Assembly: GCA_030604405.1 (NCBI GenBank)
Contig: JAUVVY010000005.1
Location: 62,001-126,000, forward strand
Reading direction: 5' to 3'
Source of the DNA: a bacterium
GTDB lineage: Bacteria; Armatimonadota; Zipacnadia; Zipacnadales; UBA11051
DNA: 64,000 bases
Position numbers and translations under genes: made by a program. How positions within the stretch are numbered: the first letter of the stretch is position 1; each line of letters starts with the position of its first letter. The notes beneath the pieces are model-generated. The model had not been told where the DNA came from, searched no databases, and saw only the letters and a list, made by a program, of their open reading frames with translations. This document shows, in pieces, positions 43,179 through 52,286 of the stretch.

Positions 43179-44072
43179 TCAACGGCCGCTGGTTGGCCGG
43201 ACACGTTCTAGCAGGCCCTGCGCATTCCGGTAGCAGATGTCCTTCCGTGCCTCGTCATCAATCCGCGCAAACATGATCGCCCCGGCAGCGAAGTGCGGGC
43301 TGTACCAGGGCATGTCGGTGCCGAAAACGACCTTCTTCGATGAAGCGTGCTCCACCATGTATTCGATGATTCCGTTGACGTGCAGAGACGATGCAAGCTG
43401 TACCGGCGTGGAGCTTCCGGCCGGCAGCATCGAAAAATCATGCGCGGAGTACACGCAAGTAAGCTCCAGATATGCGTGCTCGTAATCCCGCGCCACACGC
43501 ACCGAGGTCTCGAAGTCACCAAAGCCCGAGTGCCCCATCAGCAATGCCGCCTCGGGATAGCGCTCGGCGACTGCTGCTACTTGCTGGGGCGAGTCAAAGG
43601 CGCTACCTCCCCAGGTGTGGATCAGCACGATTAGCTTGTGCTCATTGGCGTACTCGAGCGCCGGGGCGTAACGTGGCCCATCCAGCGGGTAGGTGTGATA
43701 TTCCGGCCCCAGCTTGAAGCCGACAAAGCCGCGCGTGTTTTCGTAGTCGCTGATGAGCCGCTGCATGGCATCGGAATACCTCGGGTTGACCACCCAGTAG
43801 CCGCGAAACAGGTCCGGCTCCCTGTCAACGGCCTGCTGGGTCATGGCGTTGCCGAAGTCAACGTCTCCCAGGATTGCCTCGTGTGACGAGCAGAGAGCCT
43901 TGCTCACGCCGGCCCGCCGCAGCGCGTGGCACATCTTCTCGTGAGGCATTACCGGCAGATAAGCCCCCTGGTAGGGCCCGTAATGGGTATGTGTATCAAT
44001 AATCGGGCAGTCATCCGAGCAGCCCTGTTGCATGAAGTCGTGCGCAAGTGTCGAGGGGTTGGTCGGGTTCAT
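43179..44072 (-). CDS. Amidohydrolase family 2 metal-dependent hydrolase
   Basis: 297 aa TIM-barrel of the amidohydrolase-2 group (aminocarboxymuconate semialdehyde decarboxylase type). Metal ligands are visible: IDTHTHYG (HxH), VLIHTWGG, MGHSGFGD and the catalytic Asp in FGTDMPW. It probably hydrolyses or decarboxylates the product of the operon. Its ATG overlaps the stop of the next upstream gene by 4 bases. That gene is a paralogue lacking metal ligands. Confidence 0.9.
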   Translation of the reverse strand: MNPTNPSTLAHDFMQQGCSDDCPIIDTHTHYGPYQGAYLPVMPHEKMCHALRRAGVSKALCSSHEAILGDVDFGNAMTQQAVDREPDLFRGYWVVNPRYSDAMQRLISDYENTRGFVGFKLGPEYHTYPLDGPRYAPALEYANEHKLIVLIHTWGGSAFDSPQQVAAVAERYPEAALLMGHSGFGDFETSVRVARDYEHAYLELTCVYSAHDFSMLPAGSSTPVQLASSLHVNGIIEYMVEHASSKKVVFGTDMPWYSPHFAAGAIMFARIDDEARKDICYRNAQGLLERVRPTSGR

Positions 44073-44833
44073 ATCCGCACCTCCTCCAGCAGGCGCTCCA
44101 GATTGTCCCCGGCAATGGCTCGCTTCGCCTCATCGTCAATTTCCGCCTGCGTCAGGCGCAGGAGCGCAGAGCCGCTGCAATTGTCCGGAAACGCCGAGCC
44201 AAACAGCAGACGCCGCGGCCCATATCTCTCGCAGAACTCCTCTATCAGGCCTTCTACCAGCAGATAGGACGTATCCAGGTAAAGATTGGGATAAGTATCA
44301 AAGAGCGGACGCAGGTATCGCTCCAGGCTGTGCGGCCCTTGGTTCACAGCGACGGCTGTCAGGTCGGGGAAGTCCTTCATCAGCTCACCGAGAGCGATCG
44401 CATTGAGCTTCACAAACAGCGGAATGTGCTTTTCGGTCAGCAGTTCGAGCAGATCCCCGAACGTGACGCCGTCGAGGCGGTAGTGATGCTCGTTGGGGAA
44501 GGCCCAGAGCGCGCGCACGCCGCTGGCTTTCATCTGCGTCACGAACTGCTCCGGCGGTGACTGCTCGCCCGTCTGGGAGGGCAGGATACCCCATGTCGGC
44601 TCCAGCCTCGGCTGCGAGGCCAGGTCCGGCGCCGTCAGTTCGTTCCACAGCACCGGAGAGCCGTAGCGCAGGCCGGCGACATAGACCAGACCGCGGTCTA
44701 TCCCGCACCAATCCATCTCCTCCAACAGTTCGGCAGGAGTGCGCGCAAAGCGGAACGCCGGATGTGACGGCACTCCGTAGCTGCAGTTGCAGTCAAAGAA
44801 GTTCATAGTGCGTGTGTCTGCGGGCTTCTTCAT
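44069..44833 (-). CDS. Amidohydrolase-fold paralogue lacking metal ligands
   Basis: 254 aa, similar in layout to its downstream partner but with the key positions changed. The N-terminal HxH becomes FDCNCSYG, the FGTDxP Asp region becomes LFGSAFPD, and no GHSG strand is seen. It is probably catalytically silent and may act as a structural or regulatory subunit with the overlapping active enzyme. ATG 44833 lacks a strong ribosome site; an internal ATG (44806) directly before NFFDCNC is an alternative. First gene of the minus-strand operon. Confidence 0.78.
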   Translation of the reverse strand: MKKPADTRTMNFFDCNCSYGVPSHPAFRFARTPAELLEEMDWCGIDRGLVYVAGLRYGSPVLWNELTAPDLASQPRLEPTWGILPSQTGEQSPPEQFVTQMKASGVRALWAFPNEHHYRLDGVTFGDLLELLTEKHIPLFVKLNAIALGELMKDFPDLTAVAVNQGPHSLERYLRPLFDTYPNLYLDTSYLLVEGLIEEFCERYGPRRLLFGSAFPDNCSGSALLRLTQAEIDDEAKRAIAGDNLERLLEEVRI

Positions 44834-45086
44834 GGCATTGTTGCAGAGTTCTACATTGCGCCCAGTTTCCCCTGCTCAGCACATTCTCCCGCCGTCGCAA
44901 GCTAGCCTGTTTACAGCGCATCATTGTGCGGGTCGAGCAGGCGAAGCCGTTCCCGACCGCGAATTAGACGGCGAGCGTGTCACGGGCATCTCAAACGTAT
45001 TCACGTGGCACGGGCTTTCCAGACGCTGCTGCTTTTTGAAATAGGGTATGTGCGGGGACTGTCCCCCAGAGCCCAGAGCTTCGCCA

Positions 45087-46745
45087 ATGTGGAGCGGCCG
45101 ACGAACAACAATCATTGTGCTGTTGACCATCATGGCTGCGGCCGTAGTGCTGCGCACCTATGGTCTGCGCAGTCTCGTCTATTGCAATCCGGACGAAGCG
45201 CTGTGGGCGTATTTCCTCGTCAACAACGCGAAGCTCTCCGTACTCAACCTTGACCTCATGGACAACGGCCTGGCGAGAATTCTCAGTTGGGATTATGGCT
45301 GGCCTGTTTTTGTGTTCTACCTGGCCTACGTGAAAGGTCTCGACGCGCTGCACATACCCATTTCCGAGGCGACCTTACCCATACCGCTTGCGCTCGTGAG
45401 CGCTTTGATTTGTCTTCTGGTCTTTCGCCTGGGCCTGGAGTTGCGCACAGTGACGACTGGGATAATAGCGGCCTTGCTTGTCGCGATCATGCCGCTTACG
45501 GTGATTTACGGACGTTCGATCGGCGGGTTCCACCACCTGGGCAGCAGCTTATTCTTCTTGCTCTCCGTTCTCATGTTGGTCCGCTATTTGCGCGATCCGA
45601 CGAGTCGGCGACAGAGGTTGTGGGCAGGATTGGCTGTCGCTCTGTACGTTTGCGCGGACCTTCAGTTCCCCATCGGCCTGGTGGTCCTGGGCGCGCTGCT
45701 GTTGATTTGGCCGAAAGACCAGCAGTACCGTGACTGGCAGGGCCTGAAACGCCTCATCTTCAAGCCCGAGTTGCTGGTGCCTCCGCTGGTGCTGTTTTGC
45801 CCCTACGTCCTCATCTATATATATGCCTGCCGTCTCGGGTATCCCGATCAGACTTATCTCGGCACGATGCTGGCGGAACACAATGCCGACTGGGGCCTGC
45901 ACGTATCTGGCTTTTTTTCCGACCTGCGGCATAACATGGGCCTGCCCTTGGTGGTGTCGCTGATTCTGGTCCCGTCGGCCATCGCCGCAAGCTGGACCGA
46001 CAATCGCCTCAAATGGCTGACCTTGTGGGCGGGGCTGACAGCTTTTCCGTTCCTGGTGGCCGTCTCGCGCGAGGTCACGATGTCGTATGGCTATCACGAG
46101 CATCTGATCGTGGCCCTAGCGCTTCTCGTGGCCATTGCGCTGGGTGCTGTGCGTACCCGCTGGCTTGCTGCAACTTTGGCCACCATTGTGGTCTGTGGCA
46201 CGCTTGCGACTACACTAGGCGGCGTCCTCAGCGTGAAGCCGTTCACCGTATTCTGGCATTTGCCTGGGACGGTTTACGGCGGCGTAGCGCCGAATTACGG
46301 AATGAAGACGGCGGGTTATTGGGTGCGAGAGAATGTCGGTCCGGACCAGCGACTATTTGTGGAGAATGACCCGGCGGTGGCCTACTGGTACCTGGGGCGG
46401 CCGGCAATCACCGGCGGCTACGGCCACAACGAGCAATATCGCAGGGAGTTCCTGGGACGGGTCAGAGACGAGGTTGAGGTAGCCATACTTCCTGCGTATT
46501 CCCGAGAGTGGGCGATGCAGAACCTCGTCCCTTACGGCTTTGCAGGCCACATCGTCATCCGCTCGCAGGGCGAGGACGTACAGGACATCTTTACTAGATG
46601 GGCGGTGGAGGAAGAACTCGACACCGAGGTAGTGGATCCCCTATACGACCGCAAGTACAATAGCCTCAGCACGATTCTTCCGACTGTCGGCCCTTACGTC
46701 CCGGAAAAGCCGATTGTGGTACCAAGACCTCCAGGCCGCCAATAG
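45087..46745 (+). CDS. Polytopic membrane protein, GT-C glycosyltransferase-like
   Basis: About 552 aa. Ten or more hydrophobic segments follow the start TTIIVLLTIMAAAVVLR. The first loop has the acidic pair CNPDEALWAYF, typical of GT-C enzymes that use lipid-linked sugar donors (ArnT/PMT-type). The last ~150 residues are a soluble domain (NYGMKTAGYWVRENV, YGHNEQYRREF). Acceptor unknown. Another ATG at 45048 would add 13 residues. It diverges from the amidohydrolase operon and converges with the other GT-C gene. Confidence 0.8.
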   Translation: MWSGRRTTIIVLLTIMAAAVVLRTYGLRSLVYCNPDEALWAYFLVNNAKLSVLNLDLMDNGLARILSWDYGWPVFVFYLAYVKGLDALHIPISEATLPIPLALVSALICLLVFRLGLELRTVTTGIIAALLVAIMPLTVIYGRSIGGFHHLGSSLFFLLSVLMLVRYLRDPTSRRQRLWAGLAVALYVCADLQFPIGLVVLGALLLIWPKDQQYRDWQGLKRLIFKPELLVPPLVLFCPYVLIYIYACRLGYPDQTYLGTMLAEHNADWGLHVSGFFSDLRHNMGLPLVVSLILVPSAIAASWTDNRLKWLTLWAGLTAFPFLVAVSREVTMSYGYHEHLIVALALLVAIALGAVRTRWLAATLATIVVCGTLATTLGGVLSVKPFTVFWHLPGTVYGGVAPNYGMKTAGYWVRENVGPDQRLFVENDPAVAYWYLGRPAITGGYGHNEQYRREFLGRVRDEVEVAILPAYSREWAMQNLVPYGFAGHIVIRSQGEDVQDIFTRWAVEEELDTEVVDPLYDRKYNSLSTILPTVGPYVPEKPIVVPRPPGRQ

Positions 46746-46787
46746 GGCAGGGGGGCGGGGCGGTTTATTGATCTGGGGCCATCCCCA

Positions 46788-48350
46788 CTACAGTGTGCGC
46801 TCACCGGGCCAGGACTCCGCCAGGTAGCTACCTAGCGCGCTTTGCGGCTCGGCCATTAGCCACAGATAATAACCTGGTGGGTGGGCAACACAGACGCCGA
46901 CACGTTCCATGCGCCTGCGCAGACACTCTTCGTATAGGCCCTCTTCCCACGGGAACAGGGGGTTGAAGCTGTCGGGGCGGGACGAAACCAACACAACGAG
47001 GTCAGGTGTCGGCTGCAGGACATGGTCTGGATTGCGGTCGTTCTGAAGAGCGATATTGGGATTATTGAGGCCGAAGGTGTCGATCGTCAACCATCTGGAG
47101 AAATACGGGATCGCTCCTGCATCGCCTACTGCCACCACCAGCGGTCCACCCGCCTCCAATCCAAAAGCTCGCAGGCACTTGCCTAGCCTCACATGCGCCC
47201 TTGCAAGCGCCTCCGCGTCCCGGCGTTTGCTGGCCAGATCCTTGGCCAGCATGGGTCCGTATCCCGCCGTCGCCACAACGAGCAGCGCTGCAAGCAGCAG
47301 CGCGGCGCTGGCTTTTTGCAGAGTGCCTGCTGCTGGAAGCCACGATCTTGCTTTTTCCGCCACAGCCCCGATGCCTAACGCCGCCGGCACTATCAAGAAG
47401 CAGCTAACCGGGTACAGGTAGCGGAAGTCGTAGCTCATCAGATGTTCCGGGAACAGGAAGAAAGCTCCCAGCGCCACCATCGCCACCGCCCCGGGTACAA
47501 TCCGCTTGTCCGCCCTTGCCAAGCCCGGAATAGCAAGTACCAGCAGCGGGAGTCCTATCAATTTGAGATACCGCAGCACCGGGCCGAGACCTGCCAGACC
47601 TGGGTGGGCGGTCGTTTTGATGTAGAAGGGGAGCGGGAACAGGTGGCCGTAGTAACCCAGGCGCCAGCCAAAATAGGCCAGGGCCGGCAAGACGTAACCT
47701 ATGGCGCATGCCTTCAGCAATAACTTTCGCTGTTTCGGACCACTCATGGCCATTAACGCTGTGATTCCCGCTATAGCGGCCAGATTCCCTTCCGGGCGCG
47801 TCAGCCCGGTCAGAAGCGCCGCGAAGGCTATCTTCGCGGCCAATCCGGGCCCGGGCTTGCTGGCGAACAGGGTGACATGGTATAGAAAGAGCATCAGCAG
47901 CAGGGCGAACAATGCGGTCTCCATGCCGGCGACGGCATGCACCGCCGTGGGGTGATAGCAAGCAAGCAGCAGAACCGCCACCGCCGCTACCATACGCTCG
48001 CCGCTGATCTGCCAGGCGGCGGCTAGATGGCGTACAAGAGCGAACTCCACGCCCAGCAGCGCCAGGGCGAACACTACGCCCAGCAACTTCCCGAGGACCA
48101 CCGGCTCCCGGACAAGGAGATGGGCCGGAGCCATGATCAGCATCCACAGAAACGTCGTATAGCCTTCAATCGGCGGCTCCCCGACATTGTACGTCGGCCC
48201 GTAGCCGCCGGCCAGGTTCTGTGAATATCTAAACGTGATGAATGCGTCATCCACCGTAAAGGGCCAGAACGCCACAACCAGCCAGGCAAAGATCCCCAGC
48301 GCAAGGACGATCAGCGGCCAGTGTCCGCGAGCATACATAACGTTATTCAC
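46788..48350 (-). CDS. Polytopic membrane protein, GT-C glycosyltransferase-like
   Basis: 520 aa. The N-terminal VDDAFITFRYSQNLAGG with GYTTFLW is a recognisable GT-C start (acidic pair in the first periplasmic loop). About ten membrane segments and a soluble C-terminal part (VVAVGDAGAIPYFSRW) follow. It likely transfers a sugar to a lipid- or protein-linked acceptor. The GTG start (48350) directly abuts the DegT gene stop; ATG 48338 is an alternative. Last gene of the glycan operon. Confidence 0.82.
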   Translation of the reverse strand: MNNVMYARGHWPLIVLALGIFAWLVVAFWPFTVDDAFITFRYSQNLAGGYGPTYNVGEPPIEGYTTFLWMLIMAPAHLLVREPVVLGKLLGVVFALALLGVEFALVRHLAAAWQISGERMVAAVAVLLLACYHPTAVHAVAGMETALFALLLMLFLYHVTLFASKPGPGLAAKIAFAALLTGLTRPEGNLAAIAGITALMAMSGPKQRKLLLKACAIGYVLPALAYFGWRLGYYGHLFPLPFYIKTTAHPGLAGLGPVLRYLKLIGLPLLVLAIPGLARADKRIVPGAVAMVALGAFFLFPEHLMSYDFRYLYPVSCFLIVPAALGIGAVAEKARSWLPAAGTLQKASAALLLAALLVVATAGYGPMLAKDLASKRRDAEALARAHVRLGKCLRAFGLEAGGPLVVAVGDAGAIPYFSRWLTIDTFGLNNPNIALQNDRNPDHVLQPTPDLVVLVSSRPDSFNPLFPWEEGLYEECLRRRMERVGVCVAHPPGYYLWLMAEPQSALGSYLAESWPGERTL

Positions 48351-49448
48351 TCAGTTCCCATACTCTAGCGCCGCGGCTACCTCTTGTACTTCCTCGGCGG
48401 TCAGACCCGGAAACATCGGCAGCGAGAGAATCTCGGCGCACGCGCTCTCTGCGACGGGGAAGCTGCCGGGCCCCAGGCCCAGGTGCTGGTAGGCCGGCTG
48501 CAGATGTATCGGAATTGGGTAGTGCAGCCCCCAGCCTATCCCTGCTCTATCAAGACACTCAGCCACGACATCGCGCTCGCCACACCTCACCACGTACAGA
48601 TGATAGACGTGCTCGGCGTAGTCCGCTATGGCAGGAGTAACCAGGGGCGAATCTTCCAGGAGCTGATCATACCGTGCCGCTGCCTCCCGCCGAGACGCGT
48701 TCCACTCATCCAGGTGAGGCAGCTTCGTCAGCAGCACGGCGGCCTGCAGCGTGTCCAGACGCCGGTTGTAGGCCAGGTACAGGTGGTGGTATTTCACCTC
48801 CTGGCCATAATTGCGCAGCATCCGCATTTGCTCGGCAAGCTCACCGTCATTGGTGACCAGTGCCCCGCCATCCCCAAATGCGCCGAGGTTCTTGGCAGGG
48901 TAGAAGCTGAACGCAGCGGCGTGGCCCAGACTGCCACAGCGCCGTCCCTTGTATCGCGCGCCATGCGCCTGGCAGGCATCCTCCAGCACCTTCAGGCCGT
49001 GCTTGTCGGCGATCTCCATGATCGGGTCCATGTCCGCAGGCTGGCCGTAGAGATGGACGGGGAGAATGGCTTTGGTGCGCGGCGTTATGGCGTCTTCGAT
49101 TTGATTGACATCAATGGTGTAGGTGCCCGGTTCAATGTCCACAAACACGGGTTGTGCCCCGGTGAATGCGATGGCAGAGGCCGTGGCAATGAAGGAGTTC
49201 GGCGCGGTGATTACCTCATCACCCTCACCGATGCCCCACGCCCGCAGGCACAGCTCGAGTGCCGAGGTGCCGGTGTCAGTTCCCACGGCGTGTTCGACTT
49301 CGCAGTAGGCCGCGAAATCGGCCTCGAACTGCTCCACATCATCCCCTAATATGAATGCGTTGCGATCAATGACCGCACCCATCGCCGCATCTAGTTCAGC
49401 GCGGATGGGATCATGGCTGCGGTTCATATCAACGAATGGGACCGCCAT
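48351..49448 (-). CDS. DegT/DnrJ/EryC1/StrS sugar aminotransferase
   Basis: 365 aa PLP enzyme that aminates keto-sugar nucleotides. Internal aldimine Lys ~186 in FYPAKNLGAFGDGG; also TGTSALELCLRA and VLEDACQAHGARYKG. Among known groups WbpE (UDP-3-oxo-GlcNAcA 3-aminotransferase) and FdtB are plausible analogues, because a Gfo/Idh dehydrogenase and a hexapeptide acyltransferase lie in the same operon. Confidence 0.94.
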   Translation of the reverse strand: MAVPFVDMNRSHDPIRAELDAAMGAVIDRNAFILGDDVEQFEADFAAYCEVEHAVGTDTGTSALELCLRAWGIGEGDEVITAPNSFIATASAIAFTGAQPVFVDIEPGTYTIDVNQIEDAITPRTKAILPVHLYGQPADMDPIMEIADKHGLKVLEDACQAHGARYKGRRCGSLGHAAAFSFYPAKNLGAFGDGGALVTNDGELAEQMRMLRNYGQEVKYHHLYLAYNRRLDTLQAAVLLTKLPHLDEWNASRREAAARYDQLLEDSPLVTPAIADYAEHVYHLYVVRCGERDVVAECLDRAGIGWGLHYPIPIHLQPAYQHLGLGPGSFPVAESACAEILSLPMFPGLTAEEVQEVAAALEYGN

Positions 49449-49490
49449 TCAAGTACCTCCCTATGGGCGCGCGTGTCACGGCATTTCTTG

Positions 49491-50222
49491 CTATTTCTTC
49501 AGCCCCAGGCCCAGCAGGAAGATTGGCCTCAGGATGCTCCACCATCCGCTGAATGCCCTCATCTTGGTCTGGCCCAGCTCTCGCGGCGGATAGATCTTGG
49601 TGCACGGCGCCTCCAGGTGCCGGTAGCCCAACTTGATGGTCTTAAACAGAATGTAGGGTTCCAGCTCGTACTTATCCAGCCAATCCTGCCGCCAGTCAAT
49701 CCGCGGGTCCTCGAGAACTCGCCGGTGGATGGCTCGAAAGCCGTTTGTGCTCTCTGTCAGCCACTTGCGGGCGAATAATGAGAAGAGCAGGGCATGGAAT
49801 CGCGTCGCCAGCACCCGGTACAGAGGCATGTTGCCATATTGGCCGCTGCGTGTGAAGCGAGAGCCCTGTACGAAATCGGCCTCGCCGTTCTTGATTGGCT
49901 CCACCAGGCGCGGAATCTCCAACGGCTCGTCCTTATTGTTGCCCGCCATTATCACCATTATCTCGTACTCGTTTTCGAGTGCATAGGTGAAAGCCGTCTT
50001 CAGGGCGGCTCCCACGCCGCGGTTGTCCTCATGTCGAGCAACTATCGCCCCGCCTTGCCTCGCTATCTCACCGCTGCCATCGGTAGAGCCGTCGTCCACG
50101 ACCAGGATGTCATAGTCGTGATCGGCCGGATAGCGGGTCATCATAGCCTTCAGTTTGTCACTCTCGTTGTAGCAGGAGGCTATCACTATCGTTCTTGACA
50201 GTCGGTCTGTGTTTGAATGCAT
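49491..50222 (-). CDS. Family 2 glycosyltransferase
   Basis: 243 aa GT-A enzyme. IVIASCYNESDKL starts the nucleotide-binding fold, LVVDDGSTDGSG is the first Asp-containing motif, and AGNNKDEP replaces the usual DxD. Its layout resembles dolichol/undecaprenyl-phosphate mannosyltransferases (DPM1 type) and probably charges a lipid carrier for the GT-C proteins. No C-terminal membrane domain, although the end (ILRPIFLLGLGLKK) is hydrophobic. ATG 50222 is preceded by an in-frame ATG at 50225. Confidence 0.9.
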   Translation of the reverse strand: MHSNTDRLSRTIVIASCYNESDKLKAMMTRYPADHDYDILVVDDGSTDGSGEIARQGGAIVARHEDNRGVGAALKTAFTYALENEYEIMVIMAGNNKDEPLEIPRLVEPIKNGEADFVQGSRFTRSGQYGNMPLYRVLATRFHALLFSLFARKWLTESTNGFRAIHRRVLEDPRIDWRQDWLDKYELEPYILFKTIKLGYRHLEAPCTKIYPPRELGQTKMRAFSGWWSILRPIFLLGLGLKK

Positions 50223-50286
50223 CATAGTAGTGGCTGGCCTTTGTCAATCCGGCCGAATCTACAGCCTGCATATCAACTTTTTGGGC

Positions 50287-51045
50287 TCATTCGATGTCAT
50301 CATCGGAGGCTGGCTCCACCCCTTCGGGCAGCCATTCAGGGCGGACGTTGCCGACCACTCGAGCAGGCACGCCGAGGGCGAGCTTTTTCGGTGGCACGGC
50401 ATGAGTGACCACTGCGCCGCTGCCGACAATGGCGTACTCGCCAACCTCGATGCCCGGAAGCACCGAAGCCAGCGCGCCGATGCTGGCACCCCGGCGGATG
50501 GTCGGCCCTTTGTATTCCTCGTCCGCAGAAGACCGGTCCATGCTGTTGTCGTTGCTGGTGCCCACCAGGGGGGCAATGAAGACATCATCCTCAATTATCA
50601 TATTGCCGCTGATGTGTGCGCTGTCCAGTATCTTCACTCGGTCGCCGACAATGGCGTGGTAATTCAAGGTGACACCGCGGGCGACTATGCAGTGGTCGCC
50701 TACCTGGCATTCCTCGCGGATCGAAGCCAGGTCTCCAATCAGCGTCTGCTGCCCAATTGTGGTACCACAGTAAAGGACTGTACAGGCACCGATCACGCAT
50801 CCCGCTCCGATGCGTAGTGGCGCCAGGTCTTCGCGGATCTTGCGCGTCATGGCGCCCGTTCCCTGCGGCGGCCGTCCCAGCACCGCGTGGTCATAGACTG
50901 TGCAGTCAGACCCGATCTGGGTACCTTCATACACCACGACGCCGCTCTTGAGCACGACCCGATCGCCGATTGCAGCATTGGCCTCGATCACTACACCGTA
51001 GCCGAGCGACACGTTCTCACCGATTTTCGCACTCGGGTGAATCAT
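50287..51045 (-). CDS. Left-handed beta-helix acyltransferase (hexapeptide repeat)
   Basis: 252 aa. Repeated [LIV]-G-x4 hexapeptides run from MIHPSAKIGENVSLGYG through SIREECQVGDHCIVARGV to LGVPARVVGNVRPEWLP, the WbpD/FdtC-like C-terminal signature. It would N-acetylate the amino group introduced by the DegT enzyme. AGAGG precedes ATG 51045 by 9 bases; ATG 51054 is closer to the same site and less likely. Confidence 0.9.
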   Translation of the reverse strand: MIHPSAKIGENVSLGYGVVIEANAAIGDRVVLKSGVVVYEGTQIGSDCTVYDHAVLGRPPQGTGAMTRKIREDLAPLRIGAGCVIGACTVLYCGTTIGQQTLIGDLASIREECQVGDHCIVARGVTLNYHAIVGDRVKILDSAHISGNMIIEDDVFIAPLVGTSNDNSMDRSSADEEYKGPTIRRGASIGALASVLPGIEVGEYAIVGSGAVVTHAVPPKKLALGVPARVVGNVRPEWLPEGVEPASDDDIE

Positions 51046-51278
51046 AATCTTCATCCTCTCGCCGGGGCGTAGTTGATTCTGCGCGATGCACAAGGGTGCC
51101 GCTGCGCGTTTACACGCTGCACCAGGCGAATTGTATCATCGGGCTTCCGCTGGCGCAACTCTCCTCGCAGGGCACGCCTGTGAGAGCAGGACTGTAACCG
51201 GACGTGGGTCTCCTGTCGAGGTCATCTGAATTTCGGTATGTGTGGGCAGCCCGTAATGCAGTCCCCTTGCAGCCGGGG

Positions 51279-52283
51279 TCAAGCAAGCCGCGACAGCTTT
51301 ACCTGACAGCGCCAGGCGCAGACTGCCCCAATCAGACATCCTGGCACAAGCTGGCTTGCGTGCAGCAAAACGGCGTATGCGGCTGCGTCGCTGCGCCCCA
51401 CCCCTGCATAGCTCACCGCCACTATGACCGCAAATTCGAAGGTCCCTACCCCACCAGGCGCAGCCGGCAGTAACATGCCCAGTGCGGTTGCGACTAATAC
51501 CAGGCCCGATGCCGTTGCAGGAACGTCCAGATGCACGGCCTTCAGGGATATCCAGATCGCAAGCAGCACCGTCGCCCACACGGCTGCGCTGAGGGCGATG
51601 ACGCTTACCGTTCGCAAGGGCTCGCGCAGAAACTGACCGCCATCTGCAAAAGAGCCGGCCACGGACTGAGTTCGCTCGCGCCAACTTGCAGGTAGCAGAC
51701 GAGCAAGGTACGTGCCAAGCCCGTGTAGTTGACTTCGCAGACGTACCAGCAGCACTACCACAGCTATGATGCCGGCCGCCACGCCCAACCCCACGTGCAC
51801 CTTCGCTCTGACCTCGTCGGGGAATGGATAGAGCCATACGGCAACGGCTCCGATGGCCAGCAGAGCGATCGCATCCAGCAGCCGTTCAGCGACAATTGAG
51901 CCAAAGGCCGCGGCCCGGCTGACGCCCTCGCGGCGGCCCAGCACATGCGCGCGAATGAACTCTCCGGCACGCGCGGGCAGGACACTGTTTCCCAGAAAGC
52001 CGACCAGCACCGCGTCATAAGCCGCCACGTGGCCGATCTGTTTGATGGGCCCCAGCATCTGCTGCCAGCGCACGGCCCTCACGTTGAAGCTTGCCAGGCC
52101 AACCAGCGCGCTGAGAATAAGCAGCCAGACGTCTGCGCCGTAAATGGCGGCCCAGAACGTGGGGAAGTCAATTCCGTAGAAGGCGGCGATGAGGCAGACG
52201 ATCGTAACGACGCCGCCGATCGCCAGCGCGAGACGCCGGCGTCCCTGCGGCGGCCCCGGTTGTTGATCTATACCCTCTGCCAT
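51279..52283 (-). CDS. Lysylphosphatidylglycerol synthase TM-like (UPF0104) flippase family protein
   Basis: 334 aa, about eight membrane segments, with the family cores FNVRAVRWQQML, GNSVLPARAGEFIRAHVLG and LPAAPGGVGTFEFA. Related proteins are found with polyprenyl-linked sugar clusters, and some are proposed to flip lipids. Only 3 bases separate it from the upstream Gfo/Idh gene. A 233-base gap before the acyltransferase gene may hold a second promoter. Confidence 0.88.
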   Translation of the reverse strand: MAEGIDQQPGPPQGRRRLALAIGGVVTIVCLIAAFYGIDFPTFWAAIYGADVWLLILSALVGLASFNVRAVRWQQMLGPIKQIGHVAAYDAVLVGFLGNSVLPARAGEFIRAHVLGRREGVSRAAAFGSIVAERLLDAIALLAIGAVAVWLYPFPDEVRAKVHVGLGVAAGIIAVVVLLVRLRSQLHGLGTYLARLLPASWRERTQSVAGSFADGGQFLREPLRTVSVIALSAAVWATVLLAIWISLKAVHLDVPATASGLVLVATALGMLLPAAPGGVGTFEFAVIVAVSYAGVGRSDAAAYAVLLHASQLVPGCLIGAVCAWRCQVKLSRLA

Positions 52284-52286
52284 GAT

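Noticed and set aside
51136-51837. 233-codon minus-strand frame overlapping the flippase-like gene
   Set aside because: Out-of-frame shadow of the membrane protein; low-complexity Gly/Arg/Ser start.
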